NCBI GenBank assembly: GCA_001936135.1
Contig: CP012818.1
Location: 1,178,001 to 1,242,000, forward strand
Origin: Saccharomycopsis fibuligera x Saccharomycopsis cf. fibuligera
Lineage: Eukaryota > Ascomycota > Saccharomycetes > Ascoideales > Saccharomycopsidaceae
Direction of reading: 5' to 3'
DNA: 64,000 nt
Numbering within the stretch: the first letter of the stretch is position 1; the number at the start of each line of letters is the position of its first letter. The notes beneath the pieces were generated by a model. It saw only the letters and a list, made by a program, of their open reading frames with translations, was not told the origin of the DNA and did no database searches. Below are positions 1-13,000 of this stretch, in pieces. A program made the translations under genes and the position numbers.

Positions 1-708
1 GGTTCAACAACAGAAGTAGAGACTTGTGGAGCTGGGTAAACAGCAAATTCCAACTTGGCTTTCTTACCATAGTCAGCAGACAATTGTTCCAACAACAAAG
101 AGCCTAAACCAGAACCAGTACCACCACCCAAGGAGTGGTTGAAGATAAAACCTTGTAAGCCATCACATTGATCAGCCATTTTTCTCAATCTTTCTAAAAT
201 TGGTTCCAACAATTCTTTACCAACGGTAAAATGACCTCTAGCATAATTGTTAGCGGCATCTTCTTTCCCATTAATCAATTGTTCCGGATGAAAGAAATTT
301 TTGTATTCACCAGTTTTAATTTCATCAATGACGTTTGGTTCCAAGTCAACGTATAAGGTTCTTGGAACATATTTACCAGAACCGGTTTCACTAAAGAAGG
401 TGGAAAAACCTTCTTCACTACCTCTTGGTTTGGTCAAACCATCAGCCAAGTAACCATCAGGGCTAATGCCGTGCTCCAAAGAGTACAATTCCCAACAGGC
501 GTTACCAATTTGACAACCAGCTTGCCCAACTAGAAACCGCTATTAGTACACAAATCTAACCAATAAATTAAGTTTAATAATGACCAAAACTTAAAAGAAC
601 TCAAAAAGCCATTAGAGCAGTCTATTATTTGACACAAAAAAAGTATAACTCCAAGGGTAAATGCTAAGCGCTCAATAACTTACCGTTCAAACTAATAACT
701 TCTCTCAT
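1..708 (-). CDS. TUB1: Alpha-tubulin, 5' part (runs off the window; one intron)
   Basis: This encodes about the first 184 residues of alpha-tubulin, the GTP-binding subunit of microtubules. Exon 1 is 708-684 (MREVISLN plus one base). The intron is 683-530, with donor GTAAGT, a TACTAAT branch site near 548-542 and acceptor TAG. Exon 2 runs from 529 to the window edge and continues [21 protein letters not shown]. The glycine-rich tubulin signature GGGTGSG lies near 110-130. An intron just after codon 8 with phase preserved gives a perfect family N-terminus, so start and splice sites are secure. The gene is transcribed away from the reductase gene at 1240. The 3' end lies outside the window. Confidence 0.97.
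530..683 (-). other. Spliceosomal intron of TUB1
   Basis: Donor GTAAGT at 683-678, TACTAAT branch near 548-542 and TAG acceptor at 532-530. Removing these 154 bases joins codon 9 exactly into the conserved VGQAGC motif. Confidence 0.93.
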
Positions 709-1239
709 TGTAATAAATATAAGTGTATTGATAACTCAGGAAGGAATGGTTTTTTTCAGATTGAGAAACAGAAATATGTTAAAAACAAATATTACAAGTT
801 AAAACAGCTCTTGAAAACAGGTCAGTGTCAAACAACAGTCTAGCCGCTGAGCTCAAAAACGTTTTTTTTTTTTATGTATATAAGCTGTATCTCGTACTTG
901 TTTGAGAAGGTAAAACACCTTTTTTTTTTTCTGTTTCTTTTCAGTTTTTGTTGTTGATTTGTTTGTTTACGTTTTTGTTTTGTCCTTTTGCCTGCGAAGC
1001 GTGACGTCTATGTGATCCACACATGAATATGCTTTTAATAGCGTTCAGTCACGCATTTTTGCATTATCATGTGACCTGAACATTTTTTCTTTTCTTCCGC
1101 ATTTTTTTTTCTTTTTTCCGATGATTTGTAAGACTTCAATCAAAGAAATAACCTACAAGACGAATACATATTAACTTCTCGTGATCACTTCTTAAGCAAC
1201 ACCATACACTATAGTACTATCGCACAAACAATTGCAACT
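709..1239. promoter_or_regulatory. Divergent promoter between TUB1 and the reductase gene
   Basis: Non-coding interval between two divergently transcribed genes. It holds T-rich runs (near 860-870, 920-930 and 1080-1120) and a TATA-like TATATAAGC near 877. No individual factor site is identified with confidence. Confidence 0.6.
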
Positions 1240-2205
1240 ATGGATTCTAATTTAAAGAAAGACAAAGACGAGGAGGTCTTGATAGACTCTCCACTTCACG
1301 GCATATATATACCCTCTTTCTTCATCCTATTTGGAACCCTCTTTTTTGGCTGGGACAAATTGATTTATGGTGCAGGTTTTGTTGCCATACTATTCGCATT
1401 CAGATTGGTGAACTTGAAATTTTTCAAAAACAGAAAGAAACTTGTTCCTGACAAATTCAGACAATTCGAGCTTGCTGAGCAGACTATAATATCTAAAGAC
1501 TCTGCGATATACAGATTCAAGTTGCACAATGAAGACGATTCCATAAAAATCCCGTTAGGGCATCACGTTGCATGTGTGTTTACAGACGAAGAGCTAAAAG
1601 ATCCACTCAGTGAAACCGAGAATAAAGAAGAAATAGACCCTATGGAAGAAAAAGCTACTGAAAGCAAAGAATACGTTCGCTACTATACTCCAATATCTTC
1701 CAAATATGACAAAGGCTTCTTTGATTTATTGGTCAAGTCTTATCCGGATGGCAAAGTTTCTAAGAAGTTTGCTGTATTGAACCCACATCAAAATGTCAAG
1801 TTCAAAGGACCTGTTGGAAGATTTCCAAGCGAGCAATACTTGACTCCTGACCACTGCAATACCAAAGAGAAGAAAGTTGTTTTGATTGCTGGTGGTACTG
1901 GCATTACTCCATTCTTGAGAATTATCATTGAATCACCAATGTCCATGAACTTCAAATTGCTTTATTATTCCAAGACACCAAAAGATATTTTGCTTAAAGA
2001 CGAACTTGACGAAGTCAGCAAGTTCAAAGATACGTTTGAGGTGGAATACTTGACCGGCTTGCTTACTGAAGAAAATGTCACCAAGAACATTGAACCCTCT
2101 ATTGACAGATCGTCATCAGTATTGATTTGTGGTCCCCCAGAGTTCAAAAAGAAGGCTAACGATATTGTCAAGAATCTTGGATTTTCTGAAACTTTTGTGT
2201 TTTAG
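1240..2205 (+). CDS. NADH-cytochrome b5 reductase family oxidoreductase, N-terminally membrane-anchored (Cbr1/Pga3/Aim33-like)
   Basis: A 321-residue flavoprotein reductase of the ferredoxin-NADP reductase superfamily. It is expected to pass electrons from NAD(P)H via FAD to a one-electron acceptor such as cytochrome b5. Visible parts: a hydrophobic N-terminal stretch (about residues 22-55) as membrane anchor; the FAD-binding RYYTPISS motif (147-154); GPVGRFP; the nucleotide-binding GGTGITP (from 218); CGPP (from 297); and the usual terminal aromatic ending SETFVF. An acidic insert (about 115-145) lies before the FAD motif, so the FAD domain is longer than in a classic Cbr1. Fungi carry several paralogues and I cannot say which one this is. 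Start chosen at the first ATG, which gives the complete anchor. Confidence 0.9.
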   Translation: MDSNLKKDKDEEVLIDSPLHGIYIPSFFILFGTLFFGWDKLIYGAGFVAILFAFRLVNLKFFKNRKKLVPDKFRQFELAEQTIISKDSAIYRFKLHNEDDSIKIPLGHHVACVFTDEELKDPLSETENKEEIDPMEEKATESKEYVRYYTPISSKYDKGFFDLLVKSYPDGKVSKKFAVLNPHQNVKFKGPVGRFPSEQYLTPDHCNTKEKKVVLIAGGTGITPFLRIIIESPMSMNFKLLYYSKTPKDILLKDELDEVSKFKDTFEVEYLTGLLTEENVTKNIEPSIDRSSSVLICGPPEFKKKANDIVKNLGFSETFVF

Positions 2206-2823
2206 TTGTTTTCCTTTTTATAGATACGCCAAGTACCAATATAATTTATTAATATTCGTGGTCTTTGCAATTGCTTTGGCTTCCTTGAAGATTTTCTCAA
2301 AAGGGGAAATTCAGTGACGCATTATCTCTCGTAATTTGCGTATTTTACGAGATGGAATTTTCATCAGAGTACAACTTCGCCTGTTAAAATCAGAATTTAA
2401 ATAAGGCGGGTAATCATTGATTTTGACAACATTTTGCATTTTTTGCAAGTCGCAGTATAATACCCCTCTATTAATGGAACAAATATATTGGCGTCATGCT
2501 TGCAGTTGCAGAGCCTTCCAAGAAAGACAGACACAAGAAAAAGCACAGTTTTATGAAACAGGAAACATCTTTTTCTCTTTTCTCATTACTCTTTTATATT
2601 TAAGTCTTCATTTAAATACACATATACTTGCTCGCGTTTGGGTATCATCTGTCAATTGTCTTTATTCATATATTCAAAAACTAACTATACTAAGCGCGAT
2701 ACTTGCAGTACTAGTCTTACTCTTTTTGCTTAAGTTCAGTCCAAGCTAAGTCCGCTAGCATTTTTCTCTTTTCAGTGCCTTACACATCTTAACCGCCCAA
2801 AGCAAAAAAAAAGATTTACAGTA
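2206..2823. other. Intergenic region upstream of the zinc-cluster gene
   Basis: No convincing gene. An ATG-started frame at 2474-2749 (91 codons) has a hydrophobic end but overlaps a TATA-like stretch (TATATTTAAG near 2596), and I read it as promoter or leader of the gene at 2824. A short hydrophobic frame at about 2215-2317 lacks its own start. Confidence 0.5.
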
Positions 2824-5815
2824 ATGAACCAGACAGCCTCAAAAGAAGACCCATCTTCCAAAAGGAAGAAAAAGTCGTTTGTTGCGTCAAAGCTAGGTTG
2901 TGATCATTGCAAAAAGCAGTCCAGAAGAAAGTGTGATGAACAGCTTCCAGAATGCGGATCGTGCAAAAAGAAAAATGTATGTATATGTTGAGGAAAGATC
3001 CAAGTTAGCACACAATTGCTATTCTTTGCTCATGTGCTTCAAACTTGGTCAAAGACCTCATAATTAGTACGAATTCAAACCACACCGGGAACTATTTTTA
3101 TTAACCTCTCTTTGTATATATTAGATTCGTTGCAGTTATCTTGACGCTCCACAAGAATTTCTTGACAGAATCAGAAGAGCCCATTCCATTATTGCGGATC
3201 ACAGATTACATCGTCAGAACGCCAAAGCACCAGACGCAACTTTCGGTAAATTCAAAATCGAAAAGGTCCCGAAAGCAGATAACAGTAAACTAAAATCTTC
3301 AAGAAAGATAAGCGAAAATTTATCAACCAGCCTCAGTCCCACTAACAGCTTCATAAATTTTCAGGCATCTCCACTACGGAAAAATAACGCCAGTAGCAGC
3401 ACCAGCGCTAAAATTCAACATCCATTGTCGTTGTCGTCATCGTCGATAAATCCCAATACGTCCGTCTCAAGTAGGGGGCCACAGTCAAGGCAGCCGCAGG
3501 GCTCCATGCTACCCAACGGGTTCAGTAAAACTACCACGTTCAACTTATACAAATACAGCTATACTCCAGATTTTGAGAAATCATACGCAGCAGCATCAAA
3601 ACAGTTTTTTCCTTTATTTGATGAGTCAGAGGATCAACACAGAAAAAGGTTTAACCTATTTAATGTATACTTCACGTCTCATGTCCTATTTGCAGAATCC
3701 TGTCCAGAACTATTTCTGTGTTTTGTTTGTATGGGTGCTTGCTTCATACAAAGACATGACTTGATATATCCAGATAAACCAAAATATCAGCTGTTGACAA
3801 GAATACTCAATGAGAACTATTCATTTGCTGTCGCTTGTATAAACAAGCGGTTCAATGAACTTTTAGAGTTGTCTCGTAATCCTGTGATGGACGCCCAAAA
3901 ACAGAAAAAATTAACACACAGTGTTTTCACTACAACCATGTGTGCTATGCTCCAGTTTGGCGCTACTGGTTTTTTTAGAAATGTTAATTACAGAATGGCG
4001 GTTCATTTTTATTACCATTATGCTGAAGCAGTTCACATATACAAGAATCTCACCAAAAATCTTATAATTGATATAGGAATTCCTGAAGACGGCTTTGCTT
4101 TCATGAAGGAACTTGCTTATGCTGATATAAAAGAGGTATTTATTCCTCCGTATAAGTCAGACTTTTTATTTGAGCTATTCGATGATTTAATCCACTTCAA
4201 AAGATACATTGAATATGACCCATATATGGTGCAAAAGTATGAGCAGTTGATTCTGTATTACAACTTCTTAAACACTGAGGTGCTTCCACTTCGAAATGAA
4301 GATTACGTCACAAAGTACCCTGCTGATATAATATACAAAGCACAAAATTACTGGTACAGAATTTTGGCCCCAGAGGCTTTAACTCTCAACAACAACACCA
4401 ACATATCTATTGTGCAAAGAATTTTTTACACTTTTTTTGCTACCATTGGTCTTTCCTTGGAAAGTATGATGAATTGTGGTGGCTACCTTTTCGGAGTTGG
4501 GTTTTGTGGATTTGCTAGAATTAATAGCCCGTTTGAACATACAATTTTTAAAGAACTTGATGGCAGAACGGATCCCATGGGGCTTGACTTAAAATCTCAT
4601 GCAATTTACTTGATGAGATTGATATCTTTTTTTTGTATAAGATGTAATATTTATTTTGAAAACATTCATTTCCGCAACCCATATCCTGATTATTTGGAAC
4701 AAGGATATAATAGGTTTCGCTCAAGAGTTTTGCCTTCTGTGCGGGAGAAACAAATATCTAGTTTTAAATCAGTATTCATCAAAAGAGAAAACTTCCCATC
4801 TTTGTCATACAGTTCTGATATGAAAGATGATAATGCTTCTTCACCTTTATTCAACGAATATGAAATTCAGTTCAAAGAAAAAAACCCACCAATCAACACC
4901 AGAATTACTTCCATTATACACAACGAGGAAGAAAACTCTACTCTGCTCATTCCATTTAGCAAGTACTCAATCTCTAGAAATGGTTTACTTCCGCAGGATT
5001 TTAATCCTAGACAGCTTCCTTTTGTCTCCAATATAGACACTAGTGATTTCGCTGATAGACGCCGTTATGTTGAAACATTTTTAGCAAAGCTTATGGAAGA
5101 CAGAAGCATTCTTCAAAGTGTCACGCTTTATGGCCCTGATAATACTTTTGATGGATCGTATTATTATACTGTTTTGAGCAATATGTCGGATGATTTATCT
5201 GACACTCGTGACCAAGAATCTTTGGCAAACAGTGAATCTAGGTCTCCTGGGGTTGGTACTAATTCAAATCACATTACCTCATTAGCCAATAACCTTACTT
5301 TGTCGTCAAGTCTCTCTACTAGTTCTCCTACTGTGGCAGCAGTAGCAGCGCCAGCAATGGCGGTAGCAGATCCTTCTTCTGCTGTTCCTCCTATTCCTCC
5401 TCAGCCGACATTTCTTCAAAATAGTGGTGTTGCAGACTATAATACCTCTGTTCCTCAGCAGACAGTTAACAATAGTTATAACAACGCAGAGTATTTTCAT
5501 GACGTTTGTTCTACCCCAGCTCCGACTTACTTGCCTCACTTGTGGCTGATTAAAAGTTTGGCCAATAGCAATTCAAGCAATCAAAATCAAGTTGCTAGTC
5601 ACAGAAATTTTAACCAAGACGGTGCCAATACTAGCAACACTTATACATATAATGGTGAGGTTCCAGGGTCAACTAGAACTTATAGTTCCGATAATAATCA
5701 TAGCGCTAATAATAACAAAAGCAATAATGGTGCTCCGACTCCTACCACTTCTCATCAATTCCAAACTCAAAACGAGATATTCCCTGGCGGAATGTATCCG
5801 GATACCAATGATTAA
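2824..5815 (+). CDS. Zn2Cys6 fungal-type transcription factor, spliced (947 aa)
   Basis: Exon 1 is 2824-2976 and exon 2 is 3125-5815, giving 947 residues. The splice falls inside the zinc cluster: exon 1 supplies GCDHCKKQSRRKC and CGSC, and exon 2 supplies IRCSYLD, completing Cx2Cx6CxnCx2Cx6C. A basic stretch (KRKKK) precedes the cluster. The middle (about residues 185-480) looks like a fungal transcription factor domain, with the conserved-looking stretch ESMMNCGGYLFGVGFCGF. The C-terminus (about 670-947) is rich in Ser, Asn, Ala and Pro, as in activation regions. The DNA-binding role is well supported; the pathway is unknown. The cluster is loosely like Upc2/Ecm22-type regulators, but the rest does not allow a name. 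Reading only the long downstream frame would lose the DNA-binding domain. Confidence 0.88.
2977..3124 (+). other. Intron splitting the zinc-cluster coding region
   Basis: Donor GTATGT at 2977-2982, a TATTAAC branch-like sequence about 25 bases before the end, and acceptor TAG at 3122-3124. Splicing is phase 0 and restores the sixth zinc-cluster cysteine. Confidence 0.85.
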
Positions 5816-7034
5816 TAGCCTTACACACAAGTGCACAGGTCAATATAACAATAGTAATTTTTTCTTAGTTTTGCAAACAATTGCACAAGTTTTGGTTCTT
5901 AGTGTTATTAACTTAACTTTTTGAAAACGCACAAAGCGCTCCAATTTTAACAACTGAGATTTTTATAAGTATTGAAATGCATTTCGGTTTTGGAATATCA
6001 TGTTATAAACCGTTTGAAAATGCAATTTCTTATTTAAAATTTCTTTTTATTTCTTCCCTTTCCTTCATTATTTCTTTCAATTTGCAGTCAAGTTGATTCA
6101 AAAGTAGACTTTATTTTTTAAGCTCATTCTACTTTAATGTACAATAAACTTATCTCTGATGTTTTTTATGAGGCTAAAGTAATTTCATAACTCAGTGGAT
6201 GATTCAAAATCTGGGGTTGTTTCCCTATAATGAGTCCATGTATGCATAAATTCTATACGAGATAACTGAAACATAAGTCGAATTTTAAGAAGGTTGAAAT
6301 TAGTCTTTTTGTATTTTTATGGGGCCTTATCGAATGTTTTTACTGTGCGCCTAATGTGACGACTTTATGAGACGAAGATTATGCTTATTAGCTAGGCATA
6401 TATTTTTTTAGAAGGGAAAGAAATCAAGAAGATAAAAATGGGCCTAAACTGTTACAACACTCTAAAAAGATGAAATGATTGGGGTCTGGGACCTGGTGGC
6501 AGTAGTTCATGTGGATAGGACCAACGCTGCATTATAGCACACTTCTTGAGCTGCATATTTGTTGTTCACAGAAATCAAAATCAGCTGTCCAACTGCTGCC
6601 AATACTCAAGAACTACGTGAACAATGCTGCAATTGGAAAATCAAAAAAAAAAAAAAAAAAAAAAAGTAAAACTTCTATAAGTAAACTAACCAAATATAAA
6701 ATCAATTCATGGGCAACAGAATAAGACAGGTCACTTAAAGTGAATCAATAAATTGACAACAAAACATTCGTGAAAGTAACAAATCAAAAAAGAACAAGAA
6801 CAAAACAGATAACTGCAAATTAACATCAAAATAAGAAATAAGTGACAAAAAGTATCAAATAAAAAAAAAGAAAAAAGAAAAAAAAAAAAATAAAAATAAA
6901 AACAGCTCAAAATACAAAAGGTTTAAGCAAAAATAACGTAAAATTTGTATTAAAAAAAAAAGAACTAGAAGCAAAGATGATAGAATAAAGTTAAACGCTG
7001 AAACGAAATATGTTTAGATACAGCAACAACCACA
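5816..7034. other. Convergent intergenic region (zinc-cluster gene / IRA2)
   Basis: Between two convergent 3' ends. It is AT-rich with a 23-base A run at 6643-6665 and A-rich blocks at 6858-6890 and 6952-6962. I see no gene; poly(A)-site and terminator function for both neighbours is the simplest reading. Confidence 0.55.
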
Positions 7035-10000
7035 TCAATCAACTCTGGTATATGCATTAGCTTTCTCATAAAAGAATTTTAAGATTCTCGGATTGAACGG
7101 ATGATTAGCCAATCTCACTGCTTCTTCAATAGAAAGGGGATCAGCTTGCAGGAAGCCTGTCAACTTGATTGACTGAACATGATACTTCTCAAAAAGCTCA
7201 TCTTTACGTTCCAAAAATTTTTCTGGAGTTTCGAAATCTGGATTTTTGCTGCTTACCTCAATGACTTTGTATGCAGCTTGCAACATATCAATAGATCCAG
7301 TGCTTTCAACTTCATGCATCAACGTATCTTTGATGATCAAGTATGCGTAAAATACCAAGTCTGGAGCAAGATCAAACAAGGTGTTCAACAATAACAAAAA
7401 GTTTAACTTGCTGGTGGCGTCAGTGTTTCTATCGCAGAAGTATGAAGCTGCCTGATACATTGTGAAAGTGGCGTTATCTGACTGCGTAGCAAAGTAGTCA
7501 ATCAAAATTTCAGGAATATCAACACCTAAAACATTTCTAATTCTTGAAGAATCTAATCCGCAGCTTTCTAAAATGTCTTTGTAGGAGGCATCATGGAAAC
7601 TACTCACATATATCAAAGCCAAGTATCCAACAGCATTAGATTGGAATGCCAATTCATTATCAGCAACTGGCGAAGTAGTTTTGAATTTTTTCAAATCATA
7701 TCTGACTCTAACATTGAACATAAGCATCAATAATTCAAGACCATTTTTTTTCAAAAATGGCAATTGTAAAGCTTTGATAGCATACAAAATGAAAACTTGA
7801 TCAACTACATCGCTTGCGGTAGAAATACCAAAACCGCCTTCCACAAAGTCCATGTAATCAGAAAATTCATCTCGGTAACCGCTAATTTTCTCCAAAATAT
7901 CAGTATCATCATCAAGAGTACCATTAAGAACCATACCAGTGATTGTACATCTCAAGATTTTGAGAGATGTTGAGAAAAATACACTATTATCGAAAAGACA
8001 CTGCGTAAACCCACAACAGAACAAGAATCCAGTGTATTGTGAGATCTTGGTGACACCTTCAGCAATATTAGCAAATGCAAAGAAAAAGCAAATACAAGCC
8101 ATGAAATCAGCAGCCAAAAGATCACCTGTACACCATTCAATGTACTTTCTCATAAATTCAATAATAACAGAATCGGAGATACCAGTTTTGCAAATAATAC
8201 CAGCAACCAAAATGCCTCTGCCTTGAAGAGGACCATATTGTCTAAACGCGGCACTTAATGCATAACTTGACCATCTTCCTTTCCATAGACTTCTAACTTC
8301 CATTGGCTGTAATTCAATAAAGTTTAAGAGTGTATAGCAAAAATTTTCCAAGTGCGTAACGGTCCCAGAAATTTGATCAGCCCTTCTTGGAAGAACACTA
8401 TAGTTTTCGTTTTTAGATTTAATCAAGCCAAAAGTAACCTTAGAACCAGGGCCTGAGAAGTCATCGATAGTTTTTAGCACATGTTGTCTAACTGCATCAG
8501 ACAAGTTATCTTTGCTAAGGAACGAGTAAAACACATTAATAATCAAATTTCTAACAGAAAGACGCATGTCATATGGGCCGGTGTTTAGCAACATTGATAC
8601 AATGAAGCAAATTTCAGCAAAATAGGTCTCTGCCAAGAACAAAGCATCAAAAGATAAAGCTTCACAAACTCTGACAAGAATTTTTGCTTTAATCCAACTG
8701 ATGTTTATCGACACTTGTCTATTATTCTGAAAGAATGGAATATCAACAATTTGTCTCAACTGCTTGATAACAATCCCACAAACGTCAATTGAAGGGAAAT
8801 ATGAGAGCACAGAATGTATATGATCCCAGTTTTCTCCCTGTATCTCCTTTTTAAGTGCTTCTCTGATGGCATCTAGCACAGCAAACTCGACCAAATTCAC
8901 ATCACTAAGAATACCTTTCCAAATAAAAGTTTTGAAAGATAAAATCAACGGACTATTAACTGGTGGAATCCTTTTAACAAACTGATGAATAATAGTCTCA
9001 ACTTTTTCCATACTATTAGCTTCAGAACTCTTATAACATTGTGAGTAAATATTTTTTATCCACAAAGAAAGCAACATCAAACAACAGTATTTACTTTCAC
9101 TGGTTTCGTACCCATCACTGAGAGCAGAAATAAAGTCACTTGTTAATTCTGGATGGTTGACAGATAATGAGTTACAAAGATCAAGCACATATGGCACAAA
9201 ATCCTTAGGAAAACTTGATCCATCGGCAACAATGTTTCTGTCAAGCTTCAACTTGTAATAGTCAACAAGGGTGACAAGGGAACTAAAGGCAACATTTCGC
9301 ACACTTGCGTCAGCTGAAACCAAATTCAAAAGAATGGACGCTAAAATATATCCTAAGAAGGAATCTGTAGAAACCTGTCTGCGATAGTAAATTGGACTAT
9401 AGCGCTTAACTGCATCCGCTCTGTAACTCAATCTAGCCAAAAATAAACTCTTAATAATGTCTGATTTTTTGGAAGAGGAAAAACGTAAAACGCCATGACC
9501 TCTAACAGTGACTTGAAACTCTTTGTCATCCTTATTGATGAAATCATTTTCAGTAACATCAGTCCAGTCGCTAACCTTGGAGGTATTCGTAACTCTAATA
9601 TTTTTTGATTTTCCCTCAATTTCAACTTTGTGAATTATGCTACTCCAGAAAATATAAAAAGTTCCAATTTTAATAACTACTGGAATGTACTTCTTAAGCT
9701 CATCAGAATAAAGAAGACAATCGATTGTTAGTTGAGTATCTTTGATTACATCAAGAGACCACCTTGGAATGCCTTGAGCTTCAAGAGTCTCAATGTTATC
9801 AAATGGGGAATAAAAGGAACGGAAGAGCTTAAGGGTATAGCCAGCAGGTCCCATTGTAGAAGATTCAATCCCTATTTTAAGATAATTGAAATATGCAGGG
9901 CTGACATTATAAAAACAGAAAGCAATACATTCTTTCCAATAGTCACGGCAAAGTACATTCATAATTTCATAGTACTTGTTAAGCTTCACAAGGCATCTTT

Positions 10001-13000
10001 CGTCAAAGAATGAACAGTCAATGAGAACTTTGAATGGTTCACCCCATTTTCTATGGATAATCTGAACTGTTCTATATATTAGCAAATCCAAATCATAATG
10101 TAATAATCTTTGAAAATATTGAAGAGAAAGCACAATTAACGAAGTACCATCTTTCATAAAACTTTGAGTCAAAAATGGCGATTCAATCAACTCTTTGTCC
10201 TTAAAATCCTTGTAGCGTAAGAACAATTCAGATAGCTCAGGATTGGAGTCCCTGCTGTTTCTAACAATTTCTGGGATTGATGGTGAGAAAATCAAATGTT
10301 CTTTGCCCACATCAATAGAGATCCTTTCAATGGCATGCATACTATCGATACTCTGTTGAATAGTCGTTTTAGGTTTAAAACCGGGATGCATCATGAAGTA
10401 CCCGATTTCCTCATTTCTGTGAATTAAAAGAGAATAAACTGCGGAAAAAACGCTTTCATCAATAATAAAATGAGGCTTTGGTGGAACTTGAACGACAGTA
10501 TCTTTAGAAACGGCATCAACGAAATCAAACAATTGATCCTTCATTTCAATAAGCTGTTGTTTTTTCTCAATTAACAATGGCCACCTAATTGATGGTATAG
10601 AGTCATTAGCAAGATTTTGGAACATTTTAGCTAACTGAATGTAAGCTCTTTTTTCCTGCTTATTAGGAGTATTGAAAATTATATTTTCAGACTCTGGACT
10701 AACAATTGCAGGACAAATAAATCTCAAAAACAAAAAGGAACTGATGACGAGCATAGCAACTGAATCATCTTGGGTTTTTTTCAATACCAATTGTCTAATG
10801 TTGGAACATAATGCCTTAAGCTCTATTGGAATAGTATCAATAGATGTGCAAATGTTGGAAATAATCTTTGACAAATAGTAGAAAAATTTATCAACGTTTT
10901 GTTCAACATCCAAGTCCTCATTGACTAGTTTCTCTACCTCAAAAAAGTCCTTTTTGCTGATCATTTCTTCAATAACTGGACGCAAGAGAGAGATCAAATA
11001 GTCTGTACCAATATGTTTAGCATACAATGATAGTAATTTGGCAGGCACAGAATTTCTTCTTAAAATATCAATAGCCTTTGGAGAAACCTCTAATTCATAA
11101 TCCACAAGCTCTGTTATCATTGGAATTTCGTTATTAATAGAAAGCAAAATTTGTAACAAATTATAGGACAACACGTCGTAATCTTGCAACAAAATACCTC
11201 GAATGACTGCAATTATACCATCTGCATTGGTACCAAAATGCAAAGAGAATTCCTGATAAGCTTTTGCCTTTGCTTCAGGGGTAGTTTTAGTATCAGCCAG
11301 CTGAACAGTTTCGATGATATTATTAAAAACAATCAAAAAGGCGTGTTTGACTTTTAAATCAGGATGGAAAGATAAAGGCAAAGCAATCTCAAGGCCAACA
11401 TCATAATTGAACTCTAGCATGTTACTAATTGCCAAAATAACTTCATCTTTGATTAATTCCACTTTTCTCTCAACTGCAGAAAGAGTGCTGCTTGATGGTG
11501 TCTTTGCCAAGCAATTTTCTAATATTCTCGAGAAAAGATTGAAATAATTTCTAAAAGTGGTGGATCTAACAATATTAACTTCACTCTGGTACTGAATCCC
11601 AAACGGATAAATTGACGTTTCTTTAAAAAGCATGGAAATTGCTTTCAAACATTCTAAGGCAAGCTCATAAAAGATAAAAGCATCCATTTCACGTCTAGAA
11701 TTGGCTCTAGTGCCATCGCTAAGTGAAAATAAATTGTAATCCCCACTAGCAGCTGCTGCTTCATTGCTAAAAACAACATTATCCAACCAAATAATAACAA
11801 ATCTAATCAAATTATTCTTCCATTTCCCGGCACAGCCACGAATGATTAACAAATCAAAATTCTCTGCCAATTTTTGTAAATACTTGCAAGCTTTCATTTT
11901 CAACCGTAAGAAATTTATGTTTACATTCTCTTTCGACTTTTCCAACAACAGGGTCAACTTGGTAGCAATAAGCCTCAAATCAGCACTATTGGCAAAATTA
12001 ACATCTTCTTCTCCAAAGTTCAAAAATCCGATAAGAATGCTTAAATACGAGTCTATCAAAGTAATTTCTCTACTGGAAAGATATACAGCAGCCACTGCTG
12101 ATGCCCCGTCATCAAACACAAGACCCTTGTTTTGAGACTCAACCATTTCTTTTCTCTTTATCATCACATCCAAATCTTTTTGAATATTCCTAACCACAAT
12201 ATGATGAGCATGAGGATGTAATTCATTAGCAAACAAATCTTTAGCACCTTCTCTTTCATGAACTTCCTCAGAAGAAAGATGCGCAGACTGTTTGGAAATA
12301 AACGTTTCCAAATTTTTCACTCTGGAGCTATCAGCAATCTCCGCATGTTTTGGATTCAAAATTCCACCCAAAACAACTGCCAAAAAACCTGCATAATTGC
12401 GATGTTCTACTTCTTCCTGTTGAGATGGGTTACGAATAGAGTAAAATTCTCTCCATCTTTCATAAGTGATATCGATAGCCTGAAGCAAGCCTTCAGAATA
12501 AACATTGATACTTTGATACAACTTTTTTCTGACTCTTTTTTGTAAAGCCACTTGACTGCTAATAAAATAACTTTCATCTGCAAATGCTTTGAAAACGTTG
12601 TAATTGACACTTTGTTTCAACTGAACGTGAAACTGAGAATCTAAATCTAGATCTTTAACAAACAATGAACAAGTCAATTTCAATAATCTATAGAAATCAG
12701 TTCCTGGAGTAGTCAATGAAATTAAAACTAACTTTTCTGAATCATTGAGGCATTTTTGCACAGATTCAAAGCCTTCCATTCCCACATGTTCGTACAACTC
12801 GTCCACATCAATCAGATAAAGGATTTCACTTCTCTTAGACCAGAACAAAGTAATGAAGGAGACAATCTCCAAAAACTTTTTATCGTATAGTGGGTATGTT
12901 AAGCTAATTTCAACAAAGCCAGATTGCAAGTAACATGAACTGAAAAATGCAATGTACATATCAGTCAATGAACTATCATCAACATCCAAGATCTTGAGTA

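Noticed and set aside
2129-2317. Frame overlapping the end of the reductase gene with a hydrophobic tail
   Set aside because: Begins inside the reductase in another frame without an ATG of its own; no splice donor found that would join it.
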